Assembly: GCF_000332455.1 (NCBI RefSeq)
Contig: NZ_AOGY02000042.1
Location: forward strand, 186,001-250,000
Reading direction: 5' to 3'
Length of the DNA: 64,000 nt
Source of the DNA: Leptospira vanthielii serovar Holland str. Waz Holland = ATCC 700522
GTDB lineage: Bacteria; Spirochaetota; Leptospiria; Leptospirales; Leptospiraceae
Part shown: piece by piece, positions 48,279-57,579 of the stretch
Layout of the letters: each line of letters opens with the position of its first letter
How positions within the stretch are numbered: position 1 is the first letter of the stretch
Notes under the pieces: model-generated
The model's database searches: none
Told to the model about the DNA's origin: nothing
The model's input: only the letters and a program-made list of their open reading frames with translations
Program-made: the position numbers and the translations under genes

Positions 48279-49590
48279 ACATTTGTTACAACCTGTTCCT
48301 TCGCTTTCACTCCATTTTTTCCGAATTGGATACGGATTTGCAACGACGATTCTGATCTTTAGATATTTCTATTATGGGTGGATTCATACTTACTTCATCA
48401 AACCAACCTTTTTCTTTAAACATTTTGGTTGGGAATGGATCCATCCACTTCCTCCGGTATTTACTTATCTTTTATTTGGGATGTTATTTATAACTGCCTT
48501 TGGAATTTTTCTGGGATATTATTTAAGAATCAATCTATTAGTATTTACGATAGGATTTACATGGTTTCATTTTTCAGATGCAACTATCTATTTGAATCAT
48601 TATTATTTAGTGTCTCTTCTCGGTTTTTTGTTATGGTTATCACCTGTCAGTAAATCCAACTACCCAACCTTACGATGGCGAGATTGGATACAAAACACAA
48701 ATCCTATTCCAAAACTTTGGTTGTATGTTTTTCGTTTGCAGATGGGACTTGTGTATTTTTTTGGAGGGATTGCCAAACTCCAACCGGACTGGTTATTTGA
48801 AGCACTTCCACTAAAACTTTGGTTGTACCAATCGGAAGGAAAATTTCCCCTACTTGATCCCATCCTCGGTCTTCCTATTACTGCATTTGTTTTCTCTTGG
48901 ATTGGAGTTATTTTTGATTTATCCATTCCAATTTTACTCTGCACAAAACGATTTCGGTTACCAGCTTGGTTTGTTGTTCTTTTTTTCCATTCCTTTACAT
49001 CGTTTTTGTTTCCAATAGGAATATTTCCGATTGTGATGAGCCTTTCTTCTTTGATATTTTTTGCACCAGACTGGCCGAGAACAATCATTGAGAAAATAAA
49101 AAAGATAAAGGTCGAAACAGAAAATCCAAAAATGGACTTCAAAAAGAGACCAGTAAAAGATATACTTGGTTTCAAAGAGTATCTTTTAATCACCTATCTT
49201 ACGTTACAGGTTACGATTCCGTTTAGACATATACTGTATCCTGGACAAGTGATTTGGACCGAGGAAGCCATCAAATATTCTTGGCAAGTGATGGTTGCAG
49301 ACAAAGTTGGTTCCGCAGTTTTCTGGATTCAAAACAAACCCATTGACCCCAAAGAAATACTAACAGATTACCAATATAGAATGATGACCATCCAACCCGA
49401 ACATATCGTGCAGTTTGCAAATTACTTACAACAAAAGGAATACGAAAAATCGGGAACAAAGGATGTACCCGTATTTGTCCAGTCAAACGTTTCTATCAAT
49501 GGCAAACCGGCTCGCCCCCTATTTTCACCTAACGAAGATCTAACCAAGATCAAGATAAACTTCTTTCCCTTAAAAGGACTCATTCGATGA
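48268..49590 (+). CDS. HTTM-domain membrane protein
   Basis: I use ATG 48268 (MAIKHLLQPVPS), which overlaps the imelysin stop by 11 bases; a GTG 9 codons earlier is less likely. The ~440-residue protein has eight or more membrane helices in the first ~295 residues. Patterns such as FRIGYGFATTILIFRY, LNHYYLVSLLGFLLWLSP and QMGLVYFFGGIAKLQPDWL are those of the HTTM domain shared with vitamin K-dependent gamma-carboxylases. The C-terminal ~110 residues are soluble. HTTM proteins recur in imelysin/iron clusters; the reaction is unknown. Confidence 0.85.
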   Translation: MAIKHLLQPVPSLSLHFFRIGYGFATTILIFRYFYYGWIHTYFIKPTFFFKHFGWEWIHPLPPVFTYLLFGMLFITAFGIFLGYYLRINLLVFTIGFTWFHFSDATIYLNHYYLVSLLGFLLWLSPVSKSNYPTLRWRDWIQNTNPIPKLWLYVFRLQMGLVYFFGGIAKLQPDWLFEALPLKLWLYQSEGKFPLLDPILGLPITAFVFSWIGVIFDLSIPILLCTKRFRLPAWFVVLFFHSFTSFLFPIGIFPIVMSLSSLIFFAPDWPRTIIEKIKKIKVETENPKMDFKKRPVKDILGFKEYLLITYLTLQVTIPFRHILYPGQVIWTEEAIKYSWQVMVADKVGSAVFWIQNKPIDPKEILTDYQYRMMTIQPEHIVQFANYLQQKEYEKSGTKDVPVFVQSNVSINGKPARPLFSPNEDLTKIKINFFPLKGLIR

Positions 49591-51968
49591 TTTTTCGAAA
49601 CTTACGCTCATTCGTTCTGTTCTTCCTAATGTTCACTAGTAACATAGATATCCTAGCCCAAAACAATACAGAAGAACAAGAATCAAAACCTCAAAAAAGT
49701 GAAGGGATTCATGTCATAGGGAATAAAAAAGAAGACCTAAAAAAAATCCCAGGATCAGCTTACATTATCGACAAAAAGTATCTCGAAGAAGCTTCCCCCA
49801 CAGATCCGATGGAAGCACTTCGAAGGTCTCCTGGTGCTAGTGTTCGGTTCCAAGATGCGGCTGGCCTTACACCAAACATTGGTTTTAGGGGGGTGAGTAA
49901 CGAAGAGTCAAGAAAAACTCTTATCTTAGAAGATGGAATTTTAACATCCCTCTCTCCTTATGGCCAACCCGAAAGTTATTATTCCCCTTCCATTGAAAGA
50001 ATGGAAAGGATTGAAATCATCAAAGGTTCAGGATCCATTTTATATGGACCAAATACAATTGGAGGGATTGTCAACTTTGTCACCAAACGTCCGCCAGCTG
50101 AATCCACCTTCTATACAAAAAACGTAGGAGGAGAAAACGGCTACCTCTCCACTTATAATTCTTATGGAAAAAGTTTTGGATCAAGTGCTTTCGAAGTATC
50201 GTTACTGAGAAAACAAGGAAATGGATTTCGAAATTATCAAAACTTTGATGTTACAGAGGGAAATGTCAAATGGATTCAAGATTGGAATGAAAACCATAGT
50301 ACAACAATTAAATTAGGGTATCATGTCCAAAATGCACAATCAACTTATTTAGGTTTATCTCAAGGATTATTTCGTTTAGATCCGAAAATCAATCCTGCTG
50401 AATTTGATGAAAAACAATTGAATAGAAATCAATCGATTATTTCTCATAATTGGAAACTATCCGATGACCATACGCTTATCATTCGTGGCTATTTTTCTCA
50501 AGCAGAAAGAAATTGGGCCCGCCAAGATTTTATATCTGGAAAAACGACTACTGGTGGTTATCTAAATGCTCCTTTAGATACACTCCGTACCTATTCACCG
50601 GGTATTATCGGAAATCGTCCGGGTGATGCCATTTATATGAGAGATTCCTTTACGAGTCGCGATCAATCGTTTATGGTAGGTGGTATAGAAACCAAACTTG
50701 AATCAAAATTTTCTACCTTTGGACTCAAACATGAAACAGACATTGGTGTTCGAATTCATGGGGAAAACAATTTAACGCAAACCAATGTAAAAAAGACAGA
50801 TGATCCTTTGGGTTATCTTTCCAAAACAATCATTCAAGAAGATTCCTTGGCAAACAATCTAGTACAACCTTCCCTTCCTAATTTTAATCTTAATAGACAA
50901 GAACGAAAAATTGAAGCATTTTCGGCCTACTTTCAGGACCGAATCCAACTTTCCGAAAACTGGAAATTGATACCAGGAGTGCGTTATGAAGAAGTAAGAC
51001 AAAAAGCCATTACGACAAGAAGGCAAGCAACAGCCGAAGACTACAGATTAGGTGCAGTATTACCGAATGATGTATCCGTTAACCGCAGAAGTTCTAGCGA
51101 ATCGAGAACTCAAATCATCCTACCTGGACTTGGAATCACCTATGATATTACAAAAAAAATTATATGGTTTTCCGGTGTTCACAAAGGTTTTTCACCGCCA
51201 ACTTTTGGAACTTCATTCAGTCCGCAAGGTAATGACTACCGCCTAAAACCAGAAACCTCCACAAACTATGAAACGGGAATCAGGGGTGATCTTACTTCCT
51301 ATTTGTATACTGAACTTGTTGGATACAAAATGTATTTCCGAGACCAAATCATTAACGTAAATGAAGTGGGCGGAGAATATGGAATTAGACCAGCAAATAC
51401 TGGTTATTCGACACATACTGGAGGAGAATCTGTTATTGTTTGGGATCCTGCAAAAATGCAAAAATCAGAGTGGCGAGTCCCCATCGAACTAATATACTCT
51501 CGCATTGAAGCAAAAACCAGAAGTTTCAATCCATTTCCTGTATCACAAACTAGTGACGGAAAAGAGATTGTAGAGTTTTTACCTGCATATACGGTAAATA
51601 ACTATCAGTATTTACCCACCGATACAACAGGAAATTATCTACCTTACGTACCAAAAGAAACAATTACAACAGCCGTAAGTGTCTCTTCCCCACAAGGATA
51701 TTATGGTCGATTGGAATACCAATACATTGGAAAACAATATTCTGATTTATTAAACACAAAAGACGAATCAGAAGATGGCAATAAAGGGATCATACCGAAA
51801 GTGGAACTATGGAATACTAGTTTAGGATATCGATCCCCTGATAAATGGTCAGTATTTATTAACGCAAAAAACATCCAGGACAAACAATATGTTTCCGGAA
51901 GACTACCAACTGGAATACAACCTGGTCCGTTCCGTCAAATCAATGTTGGGTTCACTTTGGAACTGTGA
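49587..51968 (+). CDS. TonB-dependent outer-membrane receptor (FecA-like)
   Basis: The 793-residue protein has a signal peptide (cut near ILAQNN) and a plug domain at ~45-165 with GAYIID-like start, PMEALRRSPGASVRFQDA, GFRGVSNEESRKTLILEDGI and IEIIKGSGSILYGPNTIGGIVNFVTKRP. The 22-strand barrel ends in RQINVGFTLEL. A TonB-box-like stretch (GIHVIG) lies near residue 40. It would import a ferric chelate or related ligand using TonB energy. The ATG overlaps the HTTM gene by 4 bases. The 3' end overlaps the convergent gene by 34 bases. Confidence 0.93.
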   Translation: MIFRNLRSFVLFFLMFTSNIDILAQNNTEEQESKPQKSEGIHVIGNKKEDLKKIPGSAYIIDKKYLEEASPTDPMEALRRSPGASVRFQDAAGLTPNIGFRGVSNEESRKTLILEDGILTSLSPYGQPESYYSPSIERMERIEIIKGSGSILYGPNTIGGIVNFVTKRPPAESTFYTKNVGGENGYLSTYNSYGKSFGSSAFEVSLLRKQGNGFRNYQNFDVTEGNVKWIQDWNENHSTTIKLGYHVQNAQSTYLGLSQGLFRLDPKINPAEFDEKQLNRNQSIISHNWKLSDDHTLIIRGYFSQAERNWARQDFISGKTTTGGYLNAPLDTLRTYSPGIIGNRPGDAIYMRDSFTSRDQSFMVGGIETKLESKFSTFGLKHETDIGVRIHGENNLTQTNVKKTDDPLGYLSKTIIQEDSLANNLVQPSLPNFNLNRQERKIEAFSAYFQDRIQLSENWKLIPGVRYEEVRQKAITTRRQATAEDYRLGAVLPNDVSVNRRSSSESRTQIILPGLGITYDITKKIIWFSGVHKGFSPPTFGTSFSPQGNDYRLKPETSTNYETGIRGDLTSYLYTELVGYKMYFRDQIINVNEVGGEYGIRPANTGYSTHTGGESVIVWDPAKMQKSEWRVPIELIYSRIEAKTRSFNPFPVSQTSDGKEIVEFLPAYTVNNYQYLPTDTTGNYLPYVPKETITTAVSVSSPQGYYGRLEYQYIGKQYSDLLNTKDESEDGNKGIIPKVELWNTSLGYRSPDKWSVFINAKNIQDKQYVSGRLPTGIQPGPFRQINVGFTLEL

Positions 51969-52912
51969 CCTTCCAAAGTACCAACAATTTTTGTTTTAGG
52001 TAAATCCAGGGAACAATACAAGATAGAGGAAAATTTTGTTTCAAAATTTGAATTTGTCTCTGATAACCCTACAAATTGGCGAATAATGTCCATTTCTTGT
52101 TCATCAACAATGACTTCACGAATCATTAAGTATTCGATAAAGTCCAATCGATCGGAAACATCGGCAATAAAAAGGCCATCTCTTAGAATATCTGCCAACC
52201 GATTGACATTCCGACGACTTGGCGATTTTTCTCTTTCGTCTTTGGGAGAAAATTCTTTAAGTTTTTTATTTGCATACTCCTCCCATCGATGAATTGTTTT
52301 TAGATTACTTTCCAATTGAAATAAAAAACCAGGAACAGACTCTTTTTGATCAAACACAACTAACATTCGCAAGTATTGATACAAATTTGGATTTCGATAT
52401 AACAATCGTTTACAATGAATAGAATCAATTTTCTCAAATATACGAAGGAAAGAATCCGTATTTTGTTCCGTTGTTCCCGAAGATTCAAAATACTCCTCCC
52501 ATTGTTTTGCATTCAAATTACTAAGTAAATTTAATTGAAAAGTGACATCCTTTCCCACGAGAGGTTCGGAAAGCAATAACTCTAAACTTTTCTCTGAATT
52601 AATAATTTTGGCCCATATCGAAAAATAATAATCAGGAGTGATATTTCCTGTTTTGATATATTTTCCAAAACCATAATAGACAGCCTTACAGATTAGATTC
52701 GAAGGCATAAATTTGTGGTTGATTAACTCTTTTAAAACATCTTCCTCTCTAAGTATCCAACAATAACTGCAGAAATACTCAACAAGCTCTTCCACCTCGA
52801 AAAGAATTTCTAAATAGTCTTGAAGATTAGGGTCCGTTAAAAGAAACTCAAAAGAATCTTTGGCATGTTGAGGTGAACTTTTTTTCCAAAACTCATAAAC
52901 CAATACTTGCAT
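51935..52912 (-). CDS. Unknown protein, paralogue of the gene at 53062-53952
   Basis: The 325-residue soluble, mostly helical protein has no signal. It aligns end to end with the next gene: EFWKKSSPQ / EFWKNASPN at the start, YYGFGKYIKTGN / YFGYGKQFLSGN, LLSNLNAKQWEEYFE / LLSNLDPQTWEAYFD and SPSRRNVNRLADILRD / SPNKRNPDRLSLVLRE. No known domain is recognised. It has a ~30-residue C-terminal tail absent from its sister. Its last 34 bases overlap the TonB receptor gene tail to tail. Confidence 0.78.
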   Translation of the reverse strand: MQVLVYEFWKKSSPQHAKDSFEFLLTDPNLQDYLEILFEVEELVEYFCSYCWILREEDVLKELINHKFMPSNLICKAVYYGFGKYIKTGNITPDYYFSIWAKIINSEKSLELLLSEPLVGKDVTFQLNLLSNLNAKQWEEYFESSGTTEQNTDSFLRIFEKIDSIHCKRLLYRNPNLYQYLRMLVVFDQKESVPGFLFQLESNLKTIHRWEEYANKKLKEFSPKDEREKSPSRRNVNRLADILRDGLFIADVSDRLDFIEYLMIREVIVDEQEMDIIRQFVGLSETNSNFETKFSSILYCSLDLPKTKIVGTLEGHSSKVNPTLI

Positions 52913-53061
52913 TTGCGATCCTCAACACTTAGGAGAAGACGAAAGAAACGATAGATTATGCAAAATTGTATTTCGAATTAGATGTAAAATTATAGAAAAA
53001 ACAGCGATAGCGAAAAAACACAAGGGCAAGTACGAAAGAAAAACCTAAAAATTAAAGGATT

Positions 53062-53952
53062 TTAGAAGTATTTACCCACCCGGTCAAAATTACCCAGTGC
53101 GGACAGAATCGTTGTTTCCTCCCACACATCTAATACGGCCCCATTCCCACGCATGTATACCAAAACATCTCCTCTGTCTTGAGCTGGAAGTTTTTTTAAT
53201 TCTCGCAATACTAACGACAACCGATCCGGATTTCTTTTGTTAGGTGATAAAGTTGCTTCAGATTTAAAATCGAATCTTTCTCCCAATCCTTGACAGAATG
53301 TTTCCCATACATGTATCGAATCCAAAATTGATTCCAATCGAACTCGATTTTCCATTTCTTTTTCGGTTTGATCCACACCTTTTTTGATTCCTGAAACCAT
53401 CATCATACGTAAATAATAATACAGAGTATGGCTGTTCAAAAGTATTTTACGAATTTCATTTTCGCGAAGATTCGAAAAAATTCCAAGTAAGGCCTGCATT
53501 GTCATATTCTTTCCTTCTAATATATCGAAGTAAGCTTCCCAAGTCTGTGGATCTAAATTTGATAAAAGATGGATCTTTAGTGTAGGATCGCGGTCCATTT
53601 CTTCAGCGAGAGACAATATCCGCAAACTCTGTGCGGAATCAAATAAAGATCTGATTTGTAAAAAATAGGCGTTAGAATCGAAGTTACCTGATAAAAACTG
53701 TTTACCATATCCAAAATAGATAAACTTCATAAGAAGTTCCGGTGTTAAGTTATCATCATTCAAAAACCGTTTTGAACCTTCTTCTGAGCGAAGAAGCCAT
53801 AAATACTCGAATACCAAATCACAAAACTCTTCTTCCGCTAACATATGGTCAGCCAAAGATTTCAGATCTGATCCTTGTTCGATAGACTGGAAGAAATCTA
53901 ATAATTCATTAGGAGATGCATTTTTCCAAAATTCAGATGCCTTCCATCGCAT
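53062..53952 (-). CDS. Unknown protein, paralogue of the gene at 51935-52912
   Basis: The 296-residue soluble helical protein is related to its downstream neighbour along the whole length, so the two come from a tandem duplication. Many charged residues and repeated helical stretches (SLRILSLAEEMDRDP, LLGIFSNLRENEIRKILL) suggest a helical scaffold rather than an enzyme. No catalytic motif or membrane part is seen. A 149-base gap separates the two copies, enough for each to have its own promoter. Confidence 0.78.
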   Translation of the reverse strand: MRWKASEFWKNASPNELLDFFQSIEQGSDLKSLADHMLAEEEFCDLVFEYLWLLRSEEGSKRFLNDDNLTPELLMKFIYFGYGKQFLSGNFDSNAYFLQIRSLFDSAQSLRILSLAEEMDRDPTLKIHLLSNLDPQTWEAYFDILEGKNMTMQALLGIFSNLRENEIRKILLNSHTLYYYLRMMMVSGIKKGVDQTEKEMENRVRLESILDSIHVWETFCQGLGERFDFKSEATLSPNKRNPDRLSLVLRELKKLPAQDRGDVLVYMRGNGAVLDVWEETTILSALGNFDRVGKYF

Positions 53953-54018
53953 ACTGATTTTGTATGTGATTTAGGGGGAGTGTCAATTGAATTTTAGAAA
54001 GAATCAATTTTGATACTA

Positions 54019-55284
54019 TTAATAAACATTCCAGTAACTACTTCGTAATAAATTGCCACAGATCTTACCATTAGTACCGGGATCGATGACTAATATTTGA
54101 TCAGTTGTATGAGGGATTGTATATATCTTCCCGTTAGGTGCCAAAACTCCATCTCCCCATTTGTTTCCGCCTGAAATACCAGAGTTGTATGTGGTAGATG
54201 TTAGAGTGTCTGGGTCAAAAGAGATGAATTCATTGATATCTGCAGGGATTGTATAAATTTTACCATCAGCAGCTAACATACCACCACGCCATTTTGCAGC
54301 ATTAACAACGGGTGATACCCACAAATTCATCGAATCGGTATTGGGATCTATAATCAAAAATTCTGCGGCATTGGAAGGAATGGCAAAGATTTTACCGTTA
54401 GGTGCAACGACTCCATGCCTCCACTTCCCTAAACCCGTTATTGGAGAAGGGATCACGTAACTTCTTTCTGAAAAAGGATCTAGGACAAAAATATAATCAA
54501 TATCAACAGGAAAAGCATAAATCTTACCGTTAGGTGCAAGAACACCGCCTTCCCACATATTCCCAAGTCCCAGAGGAGATGGGATGGTTCTTACTTTGTC
54601 CGTTTGTGGGTCGATCACAAGAATTTTGTTAGAGCTATTGGGGATCCCATAGATCAAACCATTGGGTGCAAGCACCCCTCCTCGCCATTTATTAGCTCCA
54701 GTTTCCGGAGATGGGATCATATAACTTTGATTTGCTTCCGGATTGATTACAAGGATTTGGTCAGCATCTCTTGGAATGGAATAAATTTTGCCATTCGGTG
54801 CGAGCACAGCACCTTCCCATTGTGCCAACCCGCTGACCCCAGTAGGGAAACCTGAGGCAGTATGTGTGTCTGGATCAATGACGAGAATATCAGACTGGTT
54901 ATAAGGCATGGAGAAGATTTTTTGGTCATTAGTTAGGATACCACCTAACCATTTTGCTGCGCCTGTATAGGAAGGAGTAAAAGTCGTGAAACTGACTCCG
55001 TTGGATCCGAGTAAGGCCTGTTTTTTTATTTCCGACGAGACATACTTCCAACGCCTTGGTTGGATGATTGCAAGCATGTCCATTTCGCAAATAGAACGAT
55101 TAGGGGCAACGGAACCGCAATACTCCCGATCATCATCCACGAGAATCCGTGCTAGGTAAAAATCCCGAAAAGAGTCCGATTTCGGATCACAGCCACTTTC
55201 TAAGTTCGGAAACTTGCAGGATACAATCAGACTGCTAACAAAAAATAAGGATACAAATAAAACTTGCGTAAGATAGTGCTTCAA
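54019..55284 (-). CDS. Seven-bladed beta-propeller lipoprotein
   Basis: No ATG starts this frame. TTG 55284 gives MKHYLTQVLFVSLFFVSSLIVSC, a clean lipoprotein signal; an earlier TTG at 55311 is possible. After a short Cys-containing region come seven tandem repeats of ~44 residues with consensus KWxGGVLAPNGKIYxIPxxxxxILVIDPxT. Seven copies match one closed seven-bladed propeller, like Vgb/NHL-type lyase-fold proteins. The repeats are very similar to each other, which suggests recent amplification or homogenisation. Such propellers bind ligands or proteins on the envelope; the ligand is unknown. Confidence 0.85.
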   Translation of the reverse strand: MKHYLTQVLFVSLFFVSSLIVSCKFPNLESGCDPKSDSFRDFYLARILVDDDREYCGSVAPNRSICEMDMLAIIQPRRWKYVSSEIKKQALLGSNGVSFTTFTPSYTGAAKWLGGILTNDQKIFSMPYNQSDILVIDPDTHTASGFPTGVSGLAQWEGAVLAPNGKIYSIPRDADQILVINPEANQSYMIPSPETGANKWRGGVLAPNGLIYGIPNSSNKILVIDPQTDKVRTIPSPLGLGNMWEGGVLAPNGKIYAFPVDIDYIFVLDPFSERSYVIPSPITGLGKWRHGVVAPNGKIFAIPSNAAEFLIIDPNTDSMNLWVSPVVNAAKWRGGMLAADGKIYTIPADINEFISFDPDTLTSTTYNSGISGGNKWGDGVLAPNGKIYTIPHTTDQILVIDPGTNGKICGNLLRSSYWNVY

Positions 55285-55510
55285 TCCGCTTAACTCTTTC
55301 TCTTTCCACAAATGAGAATAGAGATAAACCTATAATTTGTCAAACGAAAGAAATTTACTAAGGATTGGAATCCATCCATTAAGATATGTTGTTAGATCCA
55401 CTTTCATCTTGGTTTCGGATGCAAAGTATATGCCTAGAAAAAACTAGTTGCTGTTGTATTTGAATTGAATATATTTTGAACAGCGTCAGTTCAGAAAACA
55501 GCCTTTGCCA

Positions 55511-56284
55511 ATGAAAATCCTGAGTTATTTCCCCTCCCCAGAACTACTCCCTTACGTGCAAAAATACCTAATTATCGAATCGGAAAATGGAATCGAAAAC
55601 CGGATTCTACCAAACCCCCATCTTGTATTATCATTTCAATTAAAAGGAACTCTCCGTTCCTTCGAATCAAATAACCTTTATGATTTACCTCGGGCTGGCA
55701 TTGCGGGATTTAGAAAATCAGCAAGAAAGATCATTTATTCCAAAAACTCCTCCGCCCTACTTGTCATCCTTACAGAAATTGGTGCTTGTGCATTTTTTAA
55801 GGAACCAATTTCAGACTTCTATGGAAAAACACTTAGTTTAGAAGAATTAATTCCAAAACAGATACTACGAAATACCGAAGAACAACTGTTTAGTTGTAAA
55901 TCCGACATTGGGCGAATTTCCTTAATCGAGAATTTTTTACTTCAAAATCAAAAGGAAAGAATGGTAGATCCGATCCTCCGACAAACTCTTTTGAAAATTC
56001 AGAAATCAAATGGAAATATTAAAATCAGAGATTTAAAACAAGGGTTACCGATTAGTTTAGATTCCTTAGAAAAGAAATTTAAAGATTCGATAGGAACGAC
56101 TCTGAAACACTATTCAAATCTTTTGAGAATTCGTTCAGTGATATCGGCTTATTCGGAACAAACCAACTTAACAGATCTAGCTTACGGTGCTGGTTACTTT
56201 GACCAATCCCATTTCAACAAAGAATTCAAACTCTATACGGGCGATTCACCAAAGTTTTTTTTCCAACACCCACAAAACTGGTAA
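55511..56284 (+). CDS. AraC-family transcription regulator
   Basis: I use ATG 55511 (MKILSYFPSPELLPYVQKY). The ~257-residue protein has an N-terminal ligand or dimerisation region with ILPNPHLVLSFQLKG, like the DUF6597 group. The C-terminal HTH_18 DNA-binding domain (~160-250) has SLEKKFKDSIGTTLKHYSNLLRIR and LTDLAYGAGYFDQSHFNKEFKLYTGDSPKFF, the classical AraC signature. It lies 100 bases before a small monooxygenase-like gene, with GGTTAT/ATAACC inverted arms in that gap (56326-56350), a possible binding site. Confidence 0.92.
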   Translation: MKILSYFPSPELLPYVQKYLIIESENGIENRILPNPHLVLSFQLKGTLRSFESNNLYDLPRAGIAGFRKSARKIIYSKNSSALLVILTEIGACAFFKEPISDFYGKTLSLEELIPKQILRNTEEQLFSCKSDIGRISLIENFLLQNQKERMVDPILRQTLLKIQKSNGNIKIRDLKQGLPISLDSLEKKFKDSIGTTLKHYSNLLRIRSVISAYSEQTNLTDLAYGAGYFDQSHFNKEFKLYTGDSPKFFFQHPQNW

Positions 56285-56384
56285 GAAGACCTCTTTTTCT
56301 GATTTTTTACAATTTTTAATCCCGCGGTTATTGTATCCTATTCGATAACCAAACTTTAGAAGCTAAAAAGCTTAAGAGGATACA

Positions 56385-56699
56385 ATGAATCAAATTCTTA
56401 TCGATCGATTCGATTTACCTAAAGAAGCAAAAGAAGTTTTTTTAGAACGAGTGAAAGTCAATCGCGACTTTATCAAAACCATAGATGGATTTTTGGGAGA
56501 TGAAGCCTACATTTGTGAAAAAAACGGAAACATCCAATTCGTTACCGTAGCCACTTGGAAAGACCAAACCAGCTTAGATAATGCCAAAGCATTGGTTTTT
56601 GCAGAATACCAAAAACAAGGATTTGTTATGCCTGAATTTTTGGCTCGCCATTCGATTCGGATAGAACGGGAAATTTATGTGAGAATGTCATACAAATAA
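56385..56699 (+). CDS. ABM-domain (antibiotic biosynthesis monooxygenase-like) protein
   Basis: The 104-residue single-domain protein has the dimeric ferredoxin-like ABM pattern: FLERVKVNRDFIKTIDGFLGDEAYICE, then FVTVATWKDQTSLDNAKALV. Members include cofactor-free monooxygenases and haem-degrading IsdG-like enzymes; the Asn/Trp/His set of IsdG cannot be assigned with confidence. AGAGGA lies 5 bases before ATG. Its likely regulator is the AraC protein upstream. Confidence 0.85.
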   Translation: MNQILIDRFDLPKEAKEVFLERVKVNRDFIKTIDGFLGDEAYICEKNGNIQFVTVATWKDQTSLDNAKALVFAEYQKQGFVMPEFLARHSIRIEREIYVRMSYK

Positions 56700-56730
56700 A
56701 TGTTTATTAATGTAACTTCTATTGGCCAAT

Positions 56731-57522
56731 TTATAATTCCATTGAACGTAGATAATGTGTTCCATATCTATAATCGATTGTATTTTTATCAAAAAGGACA
56801 AAAAAATCGGTGGTTCCAAATCCTTTGTCCAAAGCAGGATATCCACAAATTTTGGCACCTAACCGAACATATCCCTTAATCAAAGGGGGTATCTGTTTTC
56901 GAATTGAATCGAAATTATTGATATGATAATTGGAGTCAAATCCAGGCAATTGATGGTTTGGGGAGGGATAAACTGTTAATTCTTTCTGAACGAGAGCGCC
57001 ATTTTCACGTAAAAAAGCATAAACTTGAGAAACTAAAATTGGATCAATAGAATGAATCGAACCACACCCAAAAAGATAACGGATATTATGTTTATTCATA
57101 TACTGGCCAAATCCTGACCAAAGAAGAGATATTACAGACCCATCCCTATAATCTTTACGAACACAGCTCCTACCAACTTCGGCAATTTCTTCTTTTAAAA
57201 GATATAAATTGCTCAAATCAAATTCATTTTCAGAATAGAACCCAATTGTTTTTTTTGCAACAGAACTTCTTAATATTCTATATGTCCCAACGATCGAATT
57301 ATTATTATTTTGGTCTTCTACTATTAAATGATCACAAAAATAATCATATTCATCTTGGTCTTTCTGAGTTTCTCGAGATTCAGAAAGACCTTCCCCCAAC
57401 TCCAAATTAAAAACATTATATCGTAGGGCCAAAGTGTTTTCTATTTCACTTTGATTTTTTGCAAGTCTAACCACAAGTTTACGACTTAATCCTAGTTTCC
57501 TATCTGTATTACAATATTCCAT
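56731..57522 (-). CDS. OlsB-like GNAT N-acyltransferase
   Basis: The 263-residue protein resembles the ornithine-lipid synthase/hemolysin-type acyltransferase family (Acetyltransf_5, OlsB). It shows [62 protein letters not shown], and a C-terminal [23 protein letters not shown]. Such enzymes move a 3-hydroxyacyl chain to an amine to build ornithine lipids or related compounds. AGGGAG precedes ATG. It is the last gene after nrsF, 57 bases downstream, past a weak hairpin. Confidence 0.82.
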   Translation of the reverse strand: MEYCNTDRKLGLSRKLVVRLAKNQSEIENTLALRYNVFNLELGEGLSESRETQKDQDEYDYFCDHLIVEDQNNNNSIVGTYRILRSSVAKKTIGFYSENEFDLSNLYLLKEEIAEVGRSCVRKDYRDGSVISLLWSGFGQYMNKHNIRYLFGCGSIHSIDPILVSQVYAFLRENGALVQKELTVYPSPNHQLPGFDSNYHINNFDSIRKQIPPLIKGYVRLGAKICGYPALDKGFGTTDFFVLFDKNTIDYRYGTHYLRSMEL

Positions 57523-57552
57523 TATTCGCTCCCTGTTTACACTCCCACCTAC

Positions 57553-57570
57553 AAAAAAGTATGTTCATAC
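57553..57570 (-). terminator. Weak terminator-like hairpin
   Basis: GTATG-AA-CATAC followed by six T on the minus strand, between the NrsF-type gene and the acyltransferase. The stem is only 5 bp with a 2-base loop, so it could attenuate rather than end transcription. Confidence 0.3.
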
Positions 57571-57579
57571 GATTAACTT

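Noticed and set aside
54019..54960. Regularly spaced DNA repeats, first considered as a CRISPR-like or satellite array
   Set aside because: The ~130-base period is the codon-level repeat of propeller blades in one open frame.
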